A stretch of DNA of 64,000 nt from Ignavibacteriota bacterium (lineage in GTDB: Bacteria > Bacteroidota > Ignavibacteria > Ignavibacteriales > Melioribacteraceae), in assembly GCA_016716225.1 (NCBI GenBank), contig JADJWT010000001.1, forward strand, positions 1,178,001 through 1,242,000. The letters run 5' to 3'. Shown piece by piece: positions 46,286-55,517 of the stretch. The position numbers and the translations under genes were made by a program. How positions within the stretch are numbered: position 1 is the stretch's first letter; each line of letters opens with the position of its first letter. Under the pieces are notes generated by a model. That model did no database searches and was not told the DNA's origin. It was given only the letters and a program-made list of their open reading frames with translations.

Positions 46286-47863
46286 TTAAATTTTATTTTG
46301 TGTAAAATTATTATTTACTAAGCGCCAAATATTTAACGGATTTTCATTTTTCAATTCATCTGGTAATAGTTCATTCGGAAAATCTTGATAACAAATTGGT
46401 CGTGTAAATCTTTTAACTGCATCCGTTCCCACAGACGTAAATCTTGAATCTGTACTTGCCGGAAAAGGACCGCCGTGCTGCATTGAAGCGCAAACTTCAA
46501 CTCCGGTAGGAACACCGTTAAAAATTATTCTTCCTACTTTATCTCTAAGAATTTCAATCAAATGATTATTTTCTAAAAGTTCATTTTTTTCTGCAATAAA
46601 AGTTGAAGTTAATTGTCCTTTTAACTTTTTAGCAACTACTTTCATTTCATCAATATTTTTGCAAATTACAATTAATGAAAATGGACCAAAAACTTCTTCA
46701 TGCAAATTTGGATTATTTATAAAATTATCTGCGCTTGTAGAAACCAATGTGGAATTACCGAAATTACTATCATGTGAAGAATTTGCTTCAATCTTTATTC
46801 CTTTTTCTTCCAACATTTTATTTCTTCGCAAATTATAATTTTGCACAATTCCTTTGTTCAACATTTTACTTGATGAACTTTCGTATATTTTTTTTGCTAA
46901 AGATTCAATAAATAAATTTAGCTTAGGATTTTCAACAGTAATAATTAAACCGGGATTTGTACAAAATTGTCCCGCGCCCAAGGTAATTGAGGATGCGAGA
47001 TTTGTTGCAACATTTTCATAATTAACATTTAATTTATTTGGTAAAACAAAAACTGGATTTATGCTTCCCATTTCTGCAAAAACCGGAATAGGTTCTTCTC
47101 TTTTATTTGCAATATCAAATAAAGATTTTCCTCCGTTAAAAGAACCAGTGAATGCAACAGCTTTAATTTCTTTATGATTAACTAATTTTGTTGCAATTTC
47201 GAAACCAGAATCATTTAGTAATGAAAATATACCGTTGGGCATTTTTGTTTTTTCTGCAGCTTTGATAATTGCAGAAGCAACAAGCTCGCTCGTTCCTGGA
47301 TGAGACGGATGAGATTTTACTATTACCGGACAACCGGCAGCCAAAGCTGATGCAGTATCTCCTCCGGCTGTTGAAAATGCAAGCGGAAAATTACTGGCAC
47401 CAAAAACTACAACCGGACCAATGGCTTCTCGCATTTTTCTTATATCAGATTTAGGAATTGGCTGACGTTGCGGAATTGCTGTATCAATCGAAGCTTCAAC
47501 CCAAGAACCTTCTTTGAGTAATTGTGCAAACATTTTTAGTTGATTAACTGTTCTTCCGCGTTCACCAATAATTCTTGCTTCCGGCAAAGCTGTTTCTAAG
47601 ACTGATCGTTGAATTAATTCATCACCAAGATTTAAAATTTCTTCGGCAATACTTTCTAAAAATTCTGCTTTTTTTATCCCAGAAAAATTTTTGTATTTAT
47701 GAAATGCAGATTTTGCTAATTTAACTGCAGAATTTAATTCATCTTCAGTTGCACAGTAAAAAACTTCTTCCATCATTTCAAAATTATTTGGATTATATGC
47801 TTGAAATGTTTTTTCGCCGTTATTTGATAAAGTATTTCCGATATAATTTTTTCCGGTTATCAT
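46286..47863 (-). CDS. Alpha-ketoglutarate semialdehyde dehydrogenase
   Basis: A 525-residue aldehyde dehydrogenase. The general base Glu264 lies in FAEMGSINPVF and the nucleophile Cys301 in GAGQFCTNPGL; both blocks are characteristic of the hydroxyproline/sugar-acid type of ketoglutarate semialdehyde dehydrogenase. NAD(P) contacts include FGASNFPLAFS and AFTGSFNGGKSLF. The enzyme would oxidise 2-oxoglutarate semialdehyde to 2-oxoglutarate, linking the pathway to the TCA cycle. Its start overlaps the DapA-like stop by one base (TAATG), so translation is coupled. Confidence 0.93.
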   Translation of the reverse strand: MITGKNYIGNTLSNNGEKTFQAYNPNNFEMMEEVFYCATEDELNSAVKLAKSAFHKYKNFSGIKKAEFLESIAEEILNLGDELIQRSVLETALPEARIIGERGRTVNQLKMFAQLLKEGSWVEASIDTAIPQRQPIPKSDIRKMREAIGPVVVFGASNFPLAFSTAGGDTASALAAGCPVIVKSHPSHPGTSELVASAIIKAAEKTKMPNGIFSLLNDSGFEIATKLVNHKEIKAVAFTGSFNGGKSLFDIANKREEPIPVFAEMGSINPVFVLPNKLNVNYENVATNLASSITLGAGQFCTNPGLIITVENPKLNLFIESLAKKIYESSSSKMLNKGIVQNYNLRRNKMLEEKGIKIEANSSHDSNFGNSTLVSTSADNFINNPNLHEEVFGPFSLIVICKNIDEMKVVAKKLKGQLTSTFIAEKNELLENNHLIEILRDKVGRIIFNGVPTGVEVCASMQHGGPFPASTDSRFTSVGTDAVKRFTRPICYQDFPNELLPDELKNENPLNIWRLVNNNFTQNKI

Positions 47864-48792
47864 TAATTATTCTCAATTTTTATACTTAAATATTCCGGTA
47901 AAACCGGTCGATTTTCTAAAGCTGTTTCAATAATATTTTTTACTTTTTCTCGCTCTGTTCCATAAAGCGGTAAACGAGGAGCTCTAACATATTCTGAGCC
48001 AATGCCGGTATAGGTTTCTGCTAATTTAATATTTTGTACAAGTTTGGGATTTATATCCAATTCAAGTAAAGGTAAAAACCACCTTGCAATTTTCACAGCA
48101 TCATCAACTCTTCCGGATTTGGTTAATCTATAAATTGCAACTGTTTCTTTTGGAAATGCACAAACTAAACCCCCAACCCACCCATCTGCTCCAAGAGCTA
48201 AACATTCTAAAGCAATTGTATCAACACCGCATAAGATTTTAAATCTTTTTCCAAATTTATTTATCATTCTTGTTACGTTGGTTACATCTCGAGTTGATTC
48301 TTTTACGGCATTTATATTATCTAATTCTGCAAGTTGTTCAAACATTTCTAGAGTTACTGGAATTTTATAATCAATCGGATTGTTATAAATCATTATTGAC
48401 AAAGTTGTTGATTTTGCAATAGCTTTAAAATATTCAACAGTTTCCAAACTATCTGCGGCATAACGCATTGGCGGCAAAAGCATAAATCCATCTACACCTT
48501 TTTGTTCTGCTTCTTTTGCAATACGAATAGCTTCTTTTGTTGATTGTTCTGCAATGTTTAGAATTACGGGAATTTTATCTCCGGCAACTTTTTTTGTTAC
48601 ATCAACTAAAATAAATTTTTCTTCATCTGATAAAGTTGAGGCTTCACCCAAACTTCCGGCTAATATTATTCCATCAATTCCAGCTTCAATTTGAAACTCA
48701 ATATTTTTAGAAAACAATTCTAAATCTAAGTTATCATCTGCAGTAAACTTTGTAGTTATTGCCGGATAAACGCCTTTCCAGTTGACTTGCAT
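47863..48792 (-). CDS. DapA-family lyase, probable pyrroline-4-hydroxy-2-carboxylate deaminase
   Basis: A 309-residue TIM-barrel enzyme of the dihydrodipicolinate synthase/N-acetylneuraminate lyase family. The Schiff-base Lys164 lies in AVKESTRD and the catalytic Tyr136 in IYNNP. GSLGEASTLS is the usual substrate-carboxylate loop. In hydroxyproline operons this family removes ammonia from pyrroline-4-hydroxy-2-carboxylate and gives 2-oxoglutarate semialdehyde. Context decides the call; dapA itself is unlikely here. It is the first gene of the leftward operon; AGGTG lies before the ATG. An AraC regulator is divergent, 136 bp away. Confidence 0.9.
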   Translation of the reverse strand: MQVNWKGVYPAITTKFTADDNLDLELFSKNIEFQIEAGIDGIILAGSLGEASTLSDEEKFILVDVTKKVAGDKIPVILNIAEQSTKEAIRIAKEAEQKGVDGFMLLPPMRYAADSLETVEYFKAIAKSTTLSIMIYNNPIDYKIPVTLEMFEQLAELDNINAVKESTRDVTNVTRMINKFGKRFKILCGVDTIALECLALGADGWVGGLVCAFPKETVAIYRLTKSGRVDDAVKIARWFLPLLELDINPKLVQNIKLAETYTGIGSEYVRAPRLPLYGTEREKVKNIIETALENRPVLPEYLSIKIENN

Positions 48793-48849
48793 TTTTCACC
48801 TTTATTTTTTTCTCTATAAAAATTAGCATTTAATAAACAAAATATGTTA

Positions 48850-48871
48850 ATCATTTTTTGCAAAGAATGAT
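48850..48871. promoter_or_regulatory. Candidate operator in the hydroxyproline/AraC divergent region
   Basis: ATCATT (48850-48855) and AATGAT (48866-48871) form an inverted repeat with a 10-base spacer between the divergent DapA-like and AraC-family genes. The spacing is about two helical half-turns between centres. It is a plausible regulator-binding site, but short repeats are frequent in such AT-rich DNA. Confidence 0.3.
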
Positions 48872-48928
48872 ACTATTTTATCAGTTTATAAATATATTTG
48901 TGTAAATGATGATAGAATAATATAAATA

Positions 48929-49807
48929 TTGAAAGCTTTATCTTTTAAAATTCCTAAAACAAACGATCAGTCAATTCGCGTACAAGTTGATAAACAGAAA
49001 TATTATTACGACAATTTTCACTATCATCCGGAAATTCAAATATCATATATTCTTGAAGGAAGCGGAACAAGAATTATTGGAAACAGTATTGGGAAATTTA
49101 ATAAAGATGAAATATATATTATTGGATCAAACATTCCGCATATTTTCAAATCGGATAAAATTTATTATGAGAAAAAAAGTTCTCTGATTTCTCATTCCAT
49201 TTCAATTTACTTTTCCGAAATTTCTTTTGGTGAAAAGTTTTTCAATTTGCCGGAAACCCAAGCTGTATATGAGTTATTGATCAATTCAAGAAAAATTATT
49301 TTTATCAAACCAAAAATAATTGATCAAATTAAAGAAAAATTTTTAAATATTTCAGATGTAGAAGGATTTGAAAAATTTCTGTTATTTCTAAAAATATTAG
49401 ATCAATTAGCAAAAACTAAAAATTCTAAATTGCTAAGTAAAACAACTTATGAATTGCGAAATACGGAAAAAAATGGAAAAAGAATTAATGATGTTTATGA
49501 TTTTGTAATTAACAATTATAATAGAAATTTAACTTTAGAAGAAACTTCAAAAATTGCAAATCTTTCTGTTACAGCATTTTGCAGATTTTTTAAAGAGCGA
49601 ACACGAAAATCATTTATTGAATTTGTTAATGAAGTTAGAATTGGCGAAGCGTGCAAACTTTTAAATAATCAAGATTTTTCTATTTCACAAATTTGTTATG
49701 AGGTTGGATTTAATAACATTTCCAACTTTAACAGAAAGTTTAAAGAAATTACAAATCTTACTCCTAAAAACTATAGAAGAACTTTTGCGGAAAATAAAAT
49801 TGGGTGA
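48929..49807 (+). CDS. AraC-family regulator of the hydroxyproline operon
   Basis: A 292-residue regulator. The N-terminal cupin-like sensor (about 1-130) has YHPEIQISYILEGSGTRIIG, and the C-terminal double helix-turn-helix (about 190-288) has TLEETSKIANLSVTAFCRFF and ISQICYEVGFNNISNFNRKF. The start is TTG at 48929: no in-frame ATG is found upstream of the conserved sensor, and MKALSFKIPK matches relatives. It is divergent from the hydroxyproline operon, so it most likely activates it in response to hydroxyproline or an intermediate. Ends 2 bp from a convergent small membrane gene. Confidence 0.92.
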   Translation: MKALSFKIPKTNDQSIRVQVDKQKYYYDNFHYHPEIQISYILEGSGTRIIGNSIGKFNKDEIYIIGSNIPHIFKSDKIYYEKKSSLISHSISIYFSEISFGEKFFNLPETQAVYELLINSRKIIFIKPKIIDQIKEKFLNISDVEGFEKFLLFLKILDQLAKTKNSKLLSKTTYELRNTEKNGKRINDVYDFVINNYNRNLTLEETSKIANLSVTAFCRFFKERTRKSFIEFVNEVRIGEACKLLNNQDFSISQICYEVGFNNISNFNRKFKEITNLTPKNYRRTFAENKIG

Positions 49808-49809
49808 AA

Positions 49810-50223
49810 TTATTTTTTGAGAAAATATTTATACACAATGGTTGGAGCCAATAAAATACATATCAAGAAGAAAGCCCAAGTTTTACCTTCAAATAAATTA
49901 TAGTCTGCAAGAAGTTTTGAAATTGAATGTCCCATTACAAAATGACCAAAACTAAACTCAAATAAAATTGTTGCAGTAAACCAAAATATTCCGATTTTAA
50001 TCACATCTGATTTTTTATACGGAGCTTTTGTTTTCTTTAGAAATAAGTATGTTATTCCTATTAGATAAAAAAACGCAAGCGGTAAAAGTAAAGCTCTTGC
50101 TAAATTTCCGTTTAGTCCGGTAAAAGGAATAAAGAAAAGTTCTCTGAAGGCACCGAAAAAAATAGTAATGATTGCAAATATTAACCAAATTAAAAATGCT
50201 TGAATGAAAATGTTTCTCATCAT
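49810..50223 (-). CDS. Small four-helix membrane protein, unknown
   Basis: A 137-residue protein with four predicted membrane helices (about 8-28, 44-61, 76-95 and 115-132) and short loops. FGAFRELFFIPFTGLNG between helix 1 and 2, and FEFSFGHFVMGHS at helix 3, look like conserved positions, but I cannot name the family. It is 2 bp downstream of the small Cys protein gene on the same strand, so the two may be co-transcribed. Confidence 0.75.
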   Translation of the reverse strand: MMRNIFIQAFLIWLIFAIITIFFGAFRELFFIPFTGLNGNLARALLLPLAFFYLIGITYLFLKKTKAPYKKSDVIKIGIFWFTATILFEFSFGHFVMGHSISKLLADYNLFEGKTWAFFLICILLAPTIVYKYFLKK

Positions 50224-50225
50224 TT

Positions 50226-50426
50226 TTATTTTGAATATTTATTTTGAGAACTACGTGGTTTAAAATTACTTTCTAATTTCTTTTGTTTAATTCTTTCTTC
50301 TGCTGGAACCGCAAATTGAAATTTACGTGTTAACACACAACCTTTTCTTCCAGGTACGCAATCAACTTTTAACAATATGCAAAAGGAAGCTTCGGTATTT
50401 AAATGTGGACATGAAAATGAGCTCAT
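50226..50426 (-). CDS. Small cysteine-containing cytoplasmic protein
   Basis: A 66-residue protein with four cysteines: Cys6 in FSCPHLN, one in SFCILLKVDC and two in the segment VDCVPGRKGCVL. The pattern C-P-H plus C-x(5)-C and C-x-P-G-R-x-G-C looks like a metal- or disulfide-binding knuckle. The basic C-terminus (about 45-66) is Lys-rich. No signal peptide. I do not recognise a named family. Codon use and the short gap to the membrane-protein gene support that it is real. Confidence 0.65.
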   Translation of the reverse strand: MSSFSCPHLNTEASFCILLKVDCVPGRKGCVLTRKFQFAVPAEERIKQKKLESNFKPRSSQNKYSK

Positions 50427-50502
50427 TAAAATTACTTAATTCTGAAAAAATATATTGTGATTATGTGATGAAAAGATAATACAAAAATTTAAGAAAGGTA
50501 AT

Positions 50503-52065
50503 TTAAATTTGTTTTGGTACTGTAAATGAAAATTTACTGCCTTTACCCAATTTGCTTTTAACACTTATACGACCGCCATTTCTTTCAATAAATTCCTTAC
50601 AGATAATTAAACCAAGTCCGGTTCCTTCTTCATTACATGTTCCAATTGATTTGTGGTTCATGTCAATACGAAATAGATTATTTAGGTGTTCTTTATCTAA
50701 ACCACATCCAGAATCAGAAACAGTTATTTTGAAAAAATTATTTGTATCAAGTGAATCAATAGAAACTTTTCCGTCTTGTGGAGTAAATTTAATTGCGTTA
50801 GTTATTAAATTTCTCAAAACAGTTCTAATCATATCAGAATCAACATATGCTTTAATAGAATCGGTAATATTATTCAATATCACTATATTTTTCTTTTGAG
50901 CAATTGGTGTAAAAAACTCAACAATATATTCTACATAGTTTTTCAAATCAATTTCCTTTGGTCTGTATTCAATTCTTCCACTTTGCGTACTTGCCCATTG
51001 TAATAGATTTTCTAAAAGCTGATATGAATTTTTAGAAATACTAGAAATATTATTTAGAAGTTCAACTTTTTCTGTATCAGAAAGTTCATTGTAATTTTTT
51101 TGAATTAATTCAACATAACCTAATAATGAGAAAAATGGATTTTTAAGATCGTGAGCAAGTATAGAAAAGAATTTATCTTTTGCAGCGTTAATGTACTGTA
51201 ATTCTTTTGCATATTTTAAAACCTTATTTTCTGCATTTTTAATTGCAGTAACATTTCTTGAAATTCCAACTATTCCGGTAACTTTACCATTTTTATTTAT
51301 AATTGGAACTTTTGTAGTGTTCACCCATTGATAATCTTTATTTGAGTTCTGTACCTTTTCTTTTTCAAACTTTGAAATTATTGCGCGTTTTGTTCTAATT
51401 ACTTTTTTTTCGTCTGATAGAGCTTGATCAGCATGTTTTTTATCAAAAAAATCATGATCACATTTACCAATTGCGTCATCAGCGTTTTTTAACTGAAGAT
51501 TAGAAATCATTTCTTTATTAATTAAAATAAATTTTGAATTAACATCTTTGAAATATATTCTATCAGTAATGTTATTCATTAAAGCCATAAATAAGTCTTT
51601 TTGATTTTCCAATACATTATTATAATTATCATTTTCAGAAACATCATGCACAATAATCATAACACAATTTTGGTCTTTAAATTTTATTTTCTTTGCATAT
51701 ACTTTAACTTTCAAAACATTTTTATTGTTTGTTTTGTGTTCAGATTCCCATGAATTAAGTGTTTCACTTAGTGGTTGATTTGATATTTCTGTTATTTTAT
51801 TACTTTCTACTTCAGAACAAATTTCAAAAATGGATTTACTTAAAATTTCTTTAGAAGTATAATTATAAAGATTTTGGGCGGTTTGATTTGTTTTTAGAAT
51901 TTTTCCAAATTCGTTAATTATAAGAATTGAACCATTATAATTATGAAAAAGGTCTGCAAACTCTTTTAATGATTTTCTTATTTTTTTATTTTGCTTTTCA
52001 AGAGTATAATATTTTTCAGTTAGTACAGCAAAATCCTTTGTAATTTCTGTTGCGACCTTTTTCAT
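50503..52065 (-). CDS. PAS-PAS sensor histidine kinase
   Basis: A 520-residue soluble kinase. An N-terminal coiled coil (10-36) leads to PAS domain 1 (about 37-146) and PAS domain 2 (about 160-278). HisKA has His305 in LAHDLKNPFF. The HATPase has N box (NLITNAIKFTP), G1 (DSGCGLD) and G2 (GTGLGLII). HDLKNP kinases are common in Bacteroidota and usually work with unlinked regulators; no receiver gene is adjacent. No transmembrane helix. PAS 2 resembles those that bind small aromatic ligands or heme, but ligand residues cannot be assigned. Confidence 0.93.
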   Translation of the reverse strand: MKKVATEITKDFAVLTEKYYTLEKQNKKIRKSLKEFADLFHNYNGSILIINEFGKILKTNQTAQNLYNYTSKEILSKSIFEICSEVESNKITEISNQPLSETLNSWESEHKTNNKNVLKVKVYAKKIKFKDQNCVMIIVHDVSENDNYNNVLENQKDLFMALMNNITDRIYFKDVNSKFILINKEMISNLQLKNADDAIGKCDHDFFDKKHADQALSDEKKVIRTKRAIISKFEKEKVQNSNKDYQWVNTTKVPIINKNGKVTGIVGISRNVTAIKNAENKVLKYAKELQYINAAKDKFFSILAHDLKNPFFSLLGYVELIQKNYNELSDTEKVELLNNISSISKNSYQLLENLLQWASTQSGRIEYRPKEIDLKNYVEYIVEFFTPIAQKKNIVILNNITDSIKAYVDSDMIRTVLRNLITNAIKFTPQDGKVSIDSLDTNNFFKITVSDSGCGLDKEHLNNLFRIDMNHKSIGTCNEEGTGLGLIICKEFIERNGGRISVKSKLGKGSKFSFTVPKQI

Positions 52066-52181
52066 TTCTAATAAAATTTAAATGATGTGATTTATTATCG
52101 TCATCATTCTATATTTTATTTAAATAAAATTGGAAAAATAAAGTAGTAAGAAAAGATAATTTTTTGATAGGATTTTATAAA

Positions 52182-52211
52182 AGCTGTTTTAACTTTAAAA
52201 TTAAAACAGCT
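52182..52211 (-). terminator. Intrinsic terminator of the bacterioferritin gene
   Basis: AGCTGTTTTAA (52182-52192) and TTAAAACAGCT (52201-52211) form an 11-bp stem with an 8-base loop, 18 bp beyond the stop codon of the bacterioferritin gene. On the minus strand it is followed by TTTTATAAAA. Confidence 0.8.
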
Positions 52212-52229
52212 ATGAATATTTAATAAATT

Positions 52230-52727
52230 TTATTCTGCTTGAGGTCTGGTTTGTCTTCCCTTGCTTCGTTCAATTGACTGCAACGCTAAATAATTTTGAC
52301 CAAATTTTTCTAAATTTTCTGTTTCAGTATCATATTGATCATAATGTCTTTCTTCATCGAGAACCAAACTTTCAAAAACTTGTTTTGTTGCTGAATCAGC
52401 ATTTTGTGAACATTCATTTGCCCAAATATTATAATCTCTTGCGCTTTCAAATTCCATTTTCGCTGCAAGTTTTAACATTTCTTTTACATCATGAATTTTT
52501 TTAACTTCGCTCGCTGCTTTCATTTCCACATCACCTTTTAGGAATAAAATTCTTTCAGCACATTTTTCAACATGTCCCATTTCTTCAATTGCAGTTTTAA
52601 TAAATAATCCAGCTAAAAGATCGTATCCTTGATCATCGCAATGAAAATGAAAATACATATATTGATGAACTGCATACAATTCATCGGCAACGGCTTTGTT
52701 TAATAATTCGATACTTTTTTCGTGCAT
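52230..52727 (-). CDS. bfr: Bacterioferritin
   Basis: A 165-residue ferritin-like protein. The di-iron ligands are all at bacterioferritin spacing: Glu16, Glu49, His52, Glu92, Glu125 and His128, offset by two from the E. coli protein. Met50 (EEMGHVEK) occupies the heme-coordinating position of bacterioferritin, so heme binding between subunits is likely. It would oxidise and store iron as a 24-mer in the cytoplasm. AAGGA precedes the ATG, and it has its own terminator. The basic C-terminal tail (RSKGRQTRPQAE) is unusual. Confidence 0.94.
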   Translation of the reverse strand: MHEKSIELLNKAVADELYAVHQYMYFHFHCDDQGYDLLAGLFIKTAIEEMGHVEKCAERILFLKGDVEMKAASEVKKIHDVKEMLKLAAKMEFESARDYNIWANECSQNADSATKQVFESLVLDEERHYDQYDTETENLEKFGQNYLALQSIERSKGRQTRPQAE

Positions 52728-52865
52728 GATATTTCCTTTTAAAATTTTCGTTGATTAAAATTAATATTATTATTTCAAATCTGAAAAATTAAATTTTCAT
52801 TTTTGAGTCAATTTCATTTAGGATTTAACTTTCTTTAAATTTGCAAAAATAATTTGAAAGAATTT

Positions 52866-54071
52866 ATGAGCAATATTAAGCAAGATTTTAAAGAAGAAAG
52901 AAACAAAAGACTTATAAAGTTTTTAACAGACTACATCTACAATGTGAGAATTGAAAATGGTGAAGCTGTTGAAACATTTCATGGCCCGGGTTGTTATGCT
53001 GTAACGGGTTATAAATCATCAGATTATTTAAAGGAGCCGGAACTTTGGTACAACATGGTTCACGATGATGATAAAGAAAATGTTCTTAAACAATCGCAAA
53101 ATGCATTAAAAGGTGAAAATGTTTTGCCCCTTGAACATAGAATTATTCACCGCGATGGAACAATCCGTTGGGTAAAAAATAGTATAGTTTTACAAAAAGA
53201 TGAAAACGATAATGTTATTTCTTACGATGGAATTGTAAATGATATAACAAAATTAAAGGAAGCCGAAGAACAAAATAAAATTAAAAGCGAGCAATTAATT
53301 CATGCGGATAAAATGGCTTCTTTGGGAATTTTAGTTTCCGGAATTGCTCACGAAATTAATAATCCGAATAATTTTATTATGCTGAATATCAATTTGTTAA
53401 AAAAGATTTGGGAAGATGTAAAACCCATTCTTAATCAATACTACATTGAAAATGGCGATTTCGCTTTAGGCGGAATGTCATATAAAAATTTTGTTGAAAA
53501 AATTGATAAATCTTATGAATCAATCTTAAGCGGCTCGGATAGAATAAAAAAAATTATTGATAACCTTACAAATTATTCTAAATATCCTTCAAAAGAATAT
53601 AAAAAAATTAGTATAAATGAAGTTGTTGAAGTTGCAATTTCCATCACAAATAATTTTATAACCAAATCAACAAATAGATTTAACGTAAATTATTCAAAAG
53701 GATTTCCTTTAGTTTGGGGAAGTGCAAACAGATTGGAGCAAGTTGTAATAAATTTAATAAATAATGCGTGTCAATCTTTAACCAATGTTAATCAAAAAAT
53801 ATCAATAAAAGTTTATGAAGAATCAAACAAAGTAATTATTGAAGTTGAAGATGAAGGCGAAGGAATAGATGAAAAAGATTTGAAACACATTTTTGATCCT
53901 TTTTATACTACAAAACGCGAAAAAGGCGGAACTGGCTTGGGTTTATCGATATCGTATAATATTGTAAAAAATCATAATGGTGATTTCAAAATAGAAAGTG
54001 CAAAAGGAAAGGGAACAAAAGCAAAAATTTATCTTCCGATTTATATAAGTTCTGAAGGAGAAAATTTATGA
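52866..54071 (+). CDS. PAS sensor histidine kinase, NtrB-like
   Basis: A 401-residue soluble kinase, start at the ATG at 52866 (a TTG lies four codons upstream). One PAS/PAC domain (about 20-135, HRIIHRDGTIRWVKNSI) is followed by a HisKA of the GIAHEINNPNNF type with His162, and an HATPase with N box (NLINNACQSL), G1 (DEGEGID) and G2 (GGTGLGLSI). The sequence fits a partner of NtrC-type activators. The sigma-54 activator gene follows with a four-base overlap (ATGA), so this is a cognate pair. The signal is unknown. Confidence 0.95.
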   Translation: MSNIKQDFKEERNKRLIKFLTDYIYNVRIENGEAVETFHGPGCYAVTGYKSSDYLKEPELWYNMVHDDDKENVLKQSQNALKGENVLPLEHRIIHRDGTIRWVKNSIVLQKDENDNVISYDGIVNDITKLKEAEEQNKIKSEQLIHADKMASLGILVSGIAHEINNPNNFIMLNINLLKKIWEDVKPILNQYYIENGDFALGGMSYKNFVEKIDKSYESILSGSDRIKKIIDNLTNYSKYPSKEYKKISINEVVEVAISITNNFITKSTNRFNVNYSKGFPLVWGSANRLEQVVINLINNACQSLTNVNQKISIKVYEESNKVIIEVEDEGEGIDEKDLKHIFDPFYTTKREKGGTGLGLSISYNIVKNHNGDFKIESAKGKGTKAKIYLPIYISSEGENL

Positions 54072-55510
54072 CAATTCAATTAAATCCGTTTAAGCCAATT
54101 TTACTTGTCGATGACGAAATTCATTTTCTTTCATCTGCGGAATTAGTTTTAAATTCAAATAGATTTAACAATGTTGAAACTTGCAGCGACAGCACAAAAG
54201 TTTTGGAATTGTTAAAATCAAGGGAATATTCTTTAATTGCACTTGATATAAATATGCCGAATATTTCAGGCAAAGAATTGCTTCCAAAAATTTTGGAAAA
54301 TTTTCCCGAAATGCCTGTAATTATTATTACTGCAATTAATGATGTTGAAAACGCAGTTGAGTGCATGAAATTAGGCGCATTTGATTATTTAGTAAAACCG
54401 ATTGATGACGAAAGATTAATTACTTCAATAAAAAGAGGTTTATATTTTTCAAACGTTAGAAATGAAAACTTGCGGTTAAAAGAATCTCTATTCAAAGATA
54501 AATTGGAATTTCCCGAAGCATTTTCTCATATAATTACAAACAGCTCAAAAATGATTTCAATATTTAAATATATTGAAGCAATTTCTAAAACGAATTTACC
54601 AGTTCTGGTTACCGGTGAAACCGGAGTTGGGAAAGAATTAATTGCAAAAGCAATTCACCAAATAAGCGGAAGAGAAGGAGAATTAGTTTCATTAAACGTT
54701 GCCGGAGTTGATGATAATTTATTTTCCGATACTTTATTCGGACACAGAAAAGGTGCTTTCACCGGCGCAGAAAAAGATAGACGCGGATTGATTGAACAAG
54801 CAGAAAGCGGAAGTTTATTTTTAGATGAAATCGGTGATTTAAGTATTGAATCGCAAGTAAAACTTTTACGCTTGCTTCAAGACGGCAAATATTATCCGCT
54901 TGGTTCTGATGTTGCTAAACTTTCCGATGCACGAATAATTGTAGCAACTCATAAAGATTTGGATAAAATGAAAGATGAAGATTCGTTTAGAAAGGATTTG
55001 TACTACAGATTAAAAGCACATCATGTTCATATTCCGCCTTTAAGAGATAGAAAAGAAGATATTGCAATTTTAATTAGTCACTTTTTAACAATTGCTTCAG
55101 AAACATTAAATAAAAAAAGACCAGCTTCGCCGAAGGAACTTTACACAAGTTTAACAAATTATGCTTTTCCGGGAAACGTAAGAGAATTGGAAGGAATTAT
55201 TTTTGATGCTGTAAGCAGACACACTTCCGGAATTTTATCTTTAGAAAGTATTAGAAAAAAAACAATCGGGACCGAAGAAAATATTGCCGATAAAAATGTT
55301 TATGATAAGAATGAAAATTTTTCCAATTCAATAATTTTCACATCGCAATTTCCAACTTTTAAATCTGCTGAATTATTAATGATAAAAGAAGCTCTTAAAA
55401 GATCAGATAATAATCAAACAATAGCAGCACAACTTTTGGGAATTACAAGACGCGCATTGAATAATAGAATTCAAAGATTAAAAGGAAAAGATGAAGATAT
55501 TTTTGATTAA
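54068..55510 (+). CDS. Sigma-54-dependent response regulator
   Basis: A 480-residue NtrC-type activator. The receiver has Asp15/Asp16, Asp60 (LDINMP) and Lys109 (VKP). The AAA+ domain has Walker A GETGVGKE (182-189), GAFTGA (228-233) and Walker B LFLDEI (249-254). The C-terminal Fis-type helix-turn-helix (about 440-470) includes QTIAAQLLGITRRALNNRI. All elements required to drive sigma-54 are intact. Translation is coupled to the kinase gene by overlap. Targets are not known; the small exported protein gene 233 bp downstream could be one but has no clear -24/-12 element. Confidence 0.96.
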   Translation: MTIQLNPFKPILLVDDEIHFLSSAELVLNSNRFNNVETCSDSTKVLELLKSREYSLIALDINMPNISGKELLPKILENFPEMPVIIITAINDVENAVECMKLGAFDYLVKPIDDERLITSIKRGLYFSNVRNENLRLKESLFKDKLEFPEAFSHIITNSSKMISIFKYIEAISKTNLPVLVTGETGVGKELIAKAIHQISGREGELVSLNVAGVDDNLFSDTLFGHRKGAFTGAEKDRRGLIEQAESGSLFLDEIGDLSIESQVKLLRLLQDGKYYPLGSDVAKLSDARIIVATHKDLDKMKDEDSFRKDLYYRLKAHHVHIPPLRDRKEDIAILISHFLTIASETLNKKRPASPKELYTSLTNYAFPGNVRELEGIIFDAVSRHTSGILSLESIRKKTIGTEENIADKNVYDKNENFSNSIIFTSQFPTFKSAELLMIKEALKRSDNNQTIAAQLLGITRRALNNRIQRLKGKDEDIFD

Positions 55511-55517
55511 AACTCAG

